A DNA stretch of 64,000 nucleotides from Mycobacterium kansasii ATCC 12478 (GTDB lineage: Bacteria; Actinomycetota; Actinomycetes; Mycobacteriales; Mycobacteriaceae): the NCBI RefSeq assembly GCF_000157895.3, contig NC_022663.1, positions 3,224,001 through 3,288,000 of the forward strand, read 5' to 3'. This document shows, piece after piece, positions 60,601-64,000 of this stretch. The stretch's first letter is position 1. Each line of letters starts with the position of its first letter. The notes under the pieces were generated by a model that was not told the origin of the DNA, did no database searches, and was given only the letters and a program-made list of their open reading frames with translations. Made by a program: the position numbers and the translations under genes.

Positions 60601-60918
60601 GTGCCGGGGTCTGGTGATCGCGCGGAACTGAGCGACAAAGACCTCGTCGAATCGGTTCTTCGTGAGCTAAGCGAGGCGGCCGACAAGTGGGAAGCGCTTG
60701 TCGCACAGGCGGAAACCGTCACCTACAGCGTGGATCTGGGAGATATTCACGCGATTGCCAATTCGGATGGGCGGTTGCTCAAGTTGAGATTGCATCCTGG
60801 CGTCATGACCGGCTATTCCCACGGAGAACTGGCTGACAGGCTAAACGCCGCAATCGCGGCGCTGCGTGAGGAAGCAGAGGCCGAAAACCAGGCACGGTAC
60901 GGCGGCTCGCTCCACTGA
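60601..60918 (+). CDS. DUF2710-type small protein (Rv0030-like)
   Basis: A 105-residue protein. It starts at GTG 60601 (MPGSGDRAELSDKDLVESVL) and contains ANSDGRLLKLRLHPGVMTGY, similar in type to YbaB/EspL-like dimeric helical proteins found in ESX clusters. It ends 12 bases before the first unit of the 56-bp tandem repeat. Last gene of the Rv0023-Rv0030 run. Confidence 0.8.
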   Translation: MPGSGDRAELSDKDLVESVLRELSEAADKWEALVAQAETVTYSVDLGDIHAIANSDGRLLKLRLHPGVMTGYSHGELADRLNAAIAALREEAEAENQARYGGSLH

Positions 60919-60930
60919 CGTCAGCGGGGC

Positions 60931-61210
60931 TGATGGGCCGCGGCTCTCTTCGCGCGCTGGCGCGCGCTCATCGCCCGCTGCCGGGCTGATGGGCCGCGGC
61001 TCTCTTCGCGCGCTGGCGCGCGCTCATCGCCCGCTGCCGGGTTGATGGGCCGCGGCTCTCTTCGCGCGCTGGCGCGCGCTCATCGCCCGCTGCCGGGTTG
61101 ATGGGCCGCGGCTCTCTTCGCGCGCTGGCGCGCGCTCATCGCCCGCTGCCGGGTTGATGGGCCGCGGCTCTCTTCGCGCGCTGGCGCGCGCTCATCGCCC
61201 GCTGCCGGGG
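60931..61210. repeat. Five tandem copies of a 56-bp GC-rich repeat
   Basis: Units start at 60931, 60987, 61043, 61099 and 61155 with TGATGGGCCGCGGCTCTCTT. They continue with a palindromic CGCGCGCTGGCGCGCGCT core and end CATCGCCCGCTGCCGGG plus C or T. Copies are nearly identical. The array fills the gap between convergent genes and the last copies also encode the C-terminus of the leftward gene. The unit is not a multiple of three, so copy-number changes alter that C-terminus. It is similar in concept to mycobacterial MIRU/VNTR loci. Confidence 0.95.
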
Positions 61211-61967
61211 GGCCGGCGAAGGCTTGAGCGATCGTCAACCACCGCTGCGCGTCCTCCCCTTCCGCGGCGATGTCGAGGGTGGCCAGCGCCCGCCGCTGGG
61301 TGACCAGGAAACAGAAATCTTCGGCGGATCCGGTGACGCGCTGGGCGGCATCGGCCGGCCCCCAAGACCAGGTGTCTCCGTCAGGGCCGCGCAACTCGAC
61401 CCGGAAAGGCTCGGCCGGGGGGGTCAGATTGTTGACGAAGAACGCGTAGTCGCGGGTGCGGACACCGAGATGCGCGATCGAGCGCAGCCGGTTGGTCGCG
61501 GGCCGACTGATACCGAGGGCGTCGGCGACGTCGAGTCCGTGCGCCCAGGTCTCCATCAATCGCGCGGTAGCCATTGACGCCGCGCTCATCGGCGGCCCGA
61601 ACCACGGTAGTTTGCGGCCATCGGCAACCGTCAGCAGCGCATCGTGCAAGCGGCCCCTGGTCATCCGCCAGTCGTCGAGCAGCTCGCCCGGCGGCCGGGC
61701 CGCGAGCTCTTCGGCGCCGGCGTCTACGAAGCCGGCAGGATCAGCCGCCGCCTGGGTCAGGACGTCGGCAAACCCGGCCTCGTCGGTGACCGCGGTCAGC
61801 GCCACCCGATCAGTCCACAACAGGTGGCCGATCTGGTGTGCGATGGTCCAGCCCGGCGCCGGTGTTGGCTCGGCCCATCGCTGCGGCGGAAGAGGCGCCA
61901 CCAGCGCGTCGAGGTCGTCGCTCTCGGCCCGCAAGTCAGCGACGATCGGACCCGGACCCGCCATCAT
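61080..61967 (-). CDS. DinB-fold TIGR03084-type protein (Rv0036c-like) with repeat-derived tail
   Basis: A 295-residue protein. Residues 1-255 are the conserved part with GWTIAHQIGHLLWTDRVALT (a metal-binding His) and SAASMATARLMETWAHGLDV, as in mycothiol-dependent maleylpyruvate isomerase-like proteins. In M. tuberculosis the protein ends soon after AFAGPP. Here it continues for about 40 basic residues (RGPSTRQRAMSARQRAKRAA) encoded entirely by the tandem repeats. The start may be 61967 or 61964. Confidence 0.88.
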   Translation of the reverse strand: MMAGPGPIVADLRAESDDLDALVAPLPPQRWAEPTPAPGWTIAHQIGHLLWTDRVALTAVTDEAGFADVLTQAAADPAGFVDAGAEELAARPPGELLDDWRMTRGRLHDALLTVADGRKLPWFGPPMSAASMATARLMETWAHGLDVADALGISRPATNRLRSIAHLGVRTRDYAFFVNNLTPPAEPFRVELRGPDGDTWSWGPADAAQRVTGSAEDFCFLVTQRRALATLDIAAEGEDAQRWLTIAQAFAGPPAAGDERAPAREESRGPSTRQRAMSARQRAKRAAAHQPGSGR

Positions 61968-61975
61968 TACCTCCC

Positions 61976-63295
61976 TTAGTCGCCGTTGACCGGCTGGCCC
62001 CGTCGGCCAACGATGCTGTGAACCACCAGCCCGGTCAAATAGATCACCGAACCGAACAACACGAACGCGGGCGCGTGCCCGTCAGCTGGAATCAACGCCG
62101 CGGCAACGGTAACCGAGGCGATGAAGGAGACCCAGAACAACGCATCCTGCACGGCGAACACGTGCCCGCGTAACGCATCATCGACGTCTATCTGCATCGC
62201 GGAGTCGGCGCACAGCTTGACCACCTGGCCGGCCACCCCCAGGAGGAATCCGCATGCCACCATGATCGGGATTACCAGGCCGGCGCCGGCGATTTCGATC
62301 GTGGAGGCCGCGATCAGGGCCCCGTTGGCCGTCGCGTAGCGCCCCCACCGCCGGATCAAGACCGGGGTCAACACGTTGGCCAGGAATGCCCCGAGACCCG
62401 TGGCGGCGAAGAACATCAGGGCGGTGCCGAACCCGACGACGTCCGCATCTTTCATGTGATGGACCAGCAGCAAGATCAACAGCGAGTTGATGCCGACCAC
62501 CATCCGGTGTGCTGCCAAGCCGGACAGCGCAGCGGCAACCGTCGGTTGTTGCACAACGGTACGCACACCGTGTAGCCAGCCGGTGATCACTGCGTAGACG
62601 ACCGACCCGTGGATCGCGCGCTTGGTGTCGTCCGGACCGAGTACCCGCGGGGCGAACCGCAGCGACAGCAGCAACGCAATCAGCACCGGGACAATGGCGG
62701 TGAAAACGACCACGGCGGCGCCGTGATCGCCGCCGCCGGCCAGCCAGCGGGGCAACAGCATGAAGTTCGCGCCCAGGAAGGCCGCGACCGCACCTGACGC
62801 GGTGGCGACCGAATTCATCGTGACCACCTGCTCGCGTGGCACCACATGGGGCAACGATGCGGATAAGCCCGATGCCACGAACCGGGCCAAACCATTGGCC
62901 AGTAACGCCCCAATCAGCAGCAGCAGATCGCCGCCGCGAAACGCCAGGATCGCGCCGATCCCGGCGATGAAGGCTAGCCGGCCGATGCTGGCGCCGACGA
63001 GTACCAGTCGCCGGTCCCAACGATCCATCAATGCCCCGGCGAACGGACCGAGCAGCGAATACGGCAGAAACAACACCGCGAAAGCTCGTGCGATCGCCAT
63101 CGGGTCGGTGGCCCGGTCCGGATTGAACAGCAGTGCTCCCGCGAGTCCCGCCTGGAAGAGGCCGTCACCGAATTGACTCGCTATGCGAAGCTGCAGCAGT
63201 CGCCCGAAGTCGGGCAGCGCACGTATTGACCGCCACAGGGCGACCGGTGCGCTGGCTTGCGTCTGGCTGCGAATCACAAAACCCACTTCCACCAT
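61976..63295 (-). CDS. Major facilitator superfamily transporter (Rv0037c-like)
   Basis: A protein of about 439 residues from ATG 63295, with roughly 12 hydrophobic helices, for example YSLLGPFAGALMDRWDRRLV (the loop 2-3 motif of MFS), GGDLLLLIGALLANGLARFV and VYAVITGWLHGVRTVVQQPT. The longer open frame upstream to 63541 overlaps the divergent next gene and is not conserved. Probably a drug or metabolite exporter; substrate unknown. It lies eight bases before the Rv0036c homologue. Confidence 0.88.
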   Translation of the reverse strand: MVEVGFVIRSQTQASAPVALWRSIRALPDFGRLLQLRIASQFGDGLFQAGLAGALLFNPDRATDPMAIARAFAVLFLPYSLLGPFAGALMDRWDRRLVLVGASIGRLAFIAGIGAILAFRGGDLLLLIGALLANGLARFVASGLSASLPHVVPREQVVTMNSVATASGAVAAFLGANFMLLPRWLAGGGDHGAAVVVFTAIVPVLIALLLSLRFAPRVLGPDDTKRAIHGSVVYAVITGWLHGVRTVVQQPTVAAALSGLAAHRMVVGINSLLILLLVHHMKDADVVGFGTALMFFAATGLGAFLANVLTPVLIRRWGRYATANGALIAASTIEIAGAGLVIPIMVACGFLLGVAGQVVKLCADSAMQIDVDDALRGHVFAVQDALFWVSFIASVTVAAALIPADGHAPAFVLFGSVIYLTGLVVHSIVGRRGQPVNGD

Positions 63296-63406
63296 CGGGC
63301 GCAGGCAATGCTGGTTTCGCGCTGTGCCGACCCAATCACAGTACAAATATCTTTCGACCGTGCTTGTTTGGCCCGGCGATGCTGTGGTGAGTGCGATGAT
63401 GGTGTG

Positions 63407-64000
63407 GTGGCGCCGCAGGAAGATCCCGAGGACTACATGGCACCCGCCGCACAACGTGTGCGAGCGGGTACTTTGCTGTTGGCCAACACCGATCTGCTGG
63501 AGCCGACCTTTCGGCGCAGCGTGATCTACATCGTCGAGCACAACGAGGGCGGCACCTTGGGTGTGGTGCTCAACCGACCCAGCGAGACAGCGGTCTACAA
63601 CGTCTTGCCGCAGTGGGCCAAACTCGCTGCCAAACCCAAGACGATGTTCATCGGGGGCCCGGTCAAGCGCGACGCTGCCCTGTGCCTGGCCGTACTGCGG
63701 GTCGGTGCGGATCCGGACGGGGTGCCGGGTCTACGCCATGTTGCGGGCCGCATGGCGATGGTGGATCTGGACGCCGACCCCGACCTACTGGCGCCGGTGG
63801 TAGAAGGTGTGCGGATCTTCGCCGGGTACTCGGGCTGGACTATCGGTCAGCTCGAAGGCGAAATCGAACGTGATGACTGGATTGTGTTGTCGGCGTTGCC
63901 GTCTGACGTCTTGGTTCCGCCCAGAGCCGACCTGTGGGGGCAGGTCTTGCGGCGGCAGCCGTTACCGCTTTCGCTGCTGGCCACCCATCCGATCGACCTC
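63407..64000 (+). CDS. YqgE/AlgH family protein (UPF0301), 3' end beyond window
   Basis: 198 codons up to the window edge; family members are about 202 residues, so only the last few codons are missing. It starts at GTG 63407 (MAPQEDPEDYMAPAAQRVRA) and contains GTLLLANTDLLEPTFRRSVI, NEGGTLGVVLNRPSE, MFIGGPVKRDAALCL and RIFAGYSGWTIGQLEGEIE, all family signatures. The function of this widespread family is not known. It corresponds to Rv0038. It diverges from the transporter gene across 111 bases. Confidence 0.92.
   Translation, partial: MAPQEDPEDYMAPAAQRVRAGTLLLANTDLLEPTFRRSVIYIVEHNEGGTLGVVLNRPSETAVYNVLPQWAKLAAKPKTMFIGGPVKRDAALCLAVLRVGADPDGVPGLRHVAGRMAMVDLDADPDLLAPVVEGVRIFAGYSGWTIGQLEGEIERDDWIVLSALPSDVLVPPRADLWGQVLRRQPLPLSLLATHPIDL

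Overview
The window is about 64 kb of a high-GC mycobacterial chromosome centred on the replication origin. Gene order matches the M. tuberculosis stretch from Rv3910 through dnaA to Rv0038: murJ end, sigM, trxBC, cwlM, parBA, gid, jag, yidC, yidD, rnpA, rpmH, dnaA, dnaN, recF, dciA, gyrBA, tRNA-Ile/Ala, ppiA, crgA, trpG, pknB/pknA/pbpA/rodA/pstP/fhaB/fhaA, tRNA-Leu, whiB5, Rv0023-Rv0030, Rv0036c-Rv0038. The GyrA intein of about 420 residues at the catalytic tyrosine, the PE/PPE/Esx genes and the overall conservation point to a slow-growing non-tuberculous mycobacterium. M. kansasii, M. gordonae and M. leprae carry comparable inteins, but the species cannot be fixed from sequence reading alone.

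Region 1 (1-9,374): the end of the lipid II flippase murJ, sigM with its anti-sigma factor, the thioredoxin pair, then a PE-PPE-esxS-esxR cassette (a paralogue of the ESX-3 substrate locus) inserted before cwlM, followed by the Rv3916c homologue. Region 2 (9,375-20,619): the origin block. parB, parA, gid, jag, yidC, yidD, rnpA and rpmH run leftwards, and dnaA, oriC, dnaN, recF and dciA run rightwards. Two perfect parS sites lie inside parA and at the start of gid, and DnaA boxes lie upstream of dnaA.

Region 3 (20,620-34,441): the gyrase operon, which is unusual here. A TolB-like beta-propeller lipoprotein gene sits between gyrB and gyrA, and gyrA carries the intein. Next come a DUF1918 gene, a Kup potassium transporter, the Rv0007 homologue, two tRNA genes with a tiny membrane-protein gene between them, a decayed IS481-type element inserted at the 3' end of tRNA-Ala with a 15-bp direct repeat, an amidohydrolase and cwsA. 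Region 4 (34,442-47,600): ppiA, the Rv0010c homologue, crgA, the Rv0012 homologue, trpG, and the cell-shape/division phosphorylation operon (fhaA, fhaB, pstP, rodA, pbpA, pknA, pknB), tightly coupled by ATGA overlaps from pstP onwards.

Region 5 (47,601-64,000): tRNA-Leu, then an accessory block (OmdA-domain protein, ammonium transporter, stand-alone PPE, GNAT, pirin, acyl-CoA dehydrogenase) where M. tuberculosis has other genes. It is followed by divergent whiB5/Rv0023 with a duplicated promoter motif, Rv0024-Rv0030 homologues including an NlpC/P60 protein and an EspC-like protein, a five-copy 56-bp tandem repeat, and Rv0036c-Rv0038 homologues. Rv0031-Rv0035 counterparts are absent at this point.

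Functionally the window joins chromosome replication and segregation (DnaA, DnaN, RecF, DciA, gyrase, ParAB/parS) with envelope growth control. PknA/PknB, PstP, FhaA, CwlM, MurJ, CrgA, CwsA, RodA and PbpA are all partners in mycobacterial peptidoglycan synthesis and polar growth. The most notable departures from the common layout are the lipoprotein inside the gyrase operon, the gyrA intein, the ESX-3-like cassette beside cwlM, the IS at tRNA-Ala and the 56-bp repeat array.
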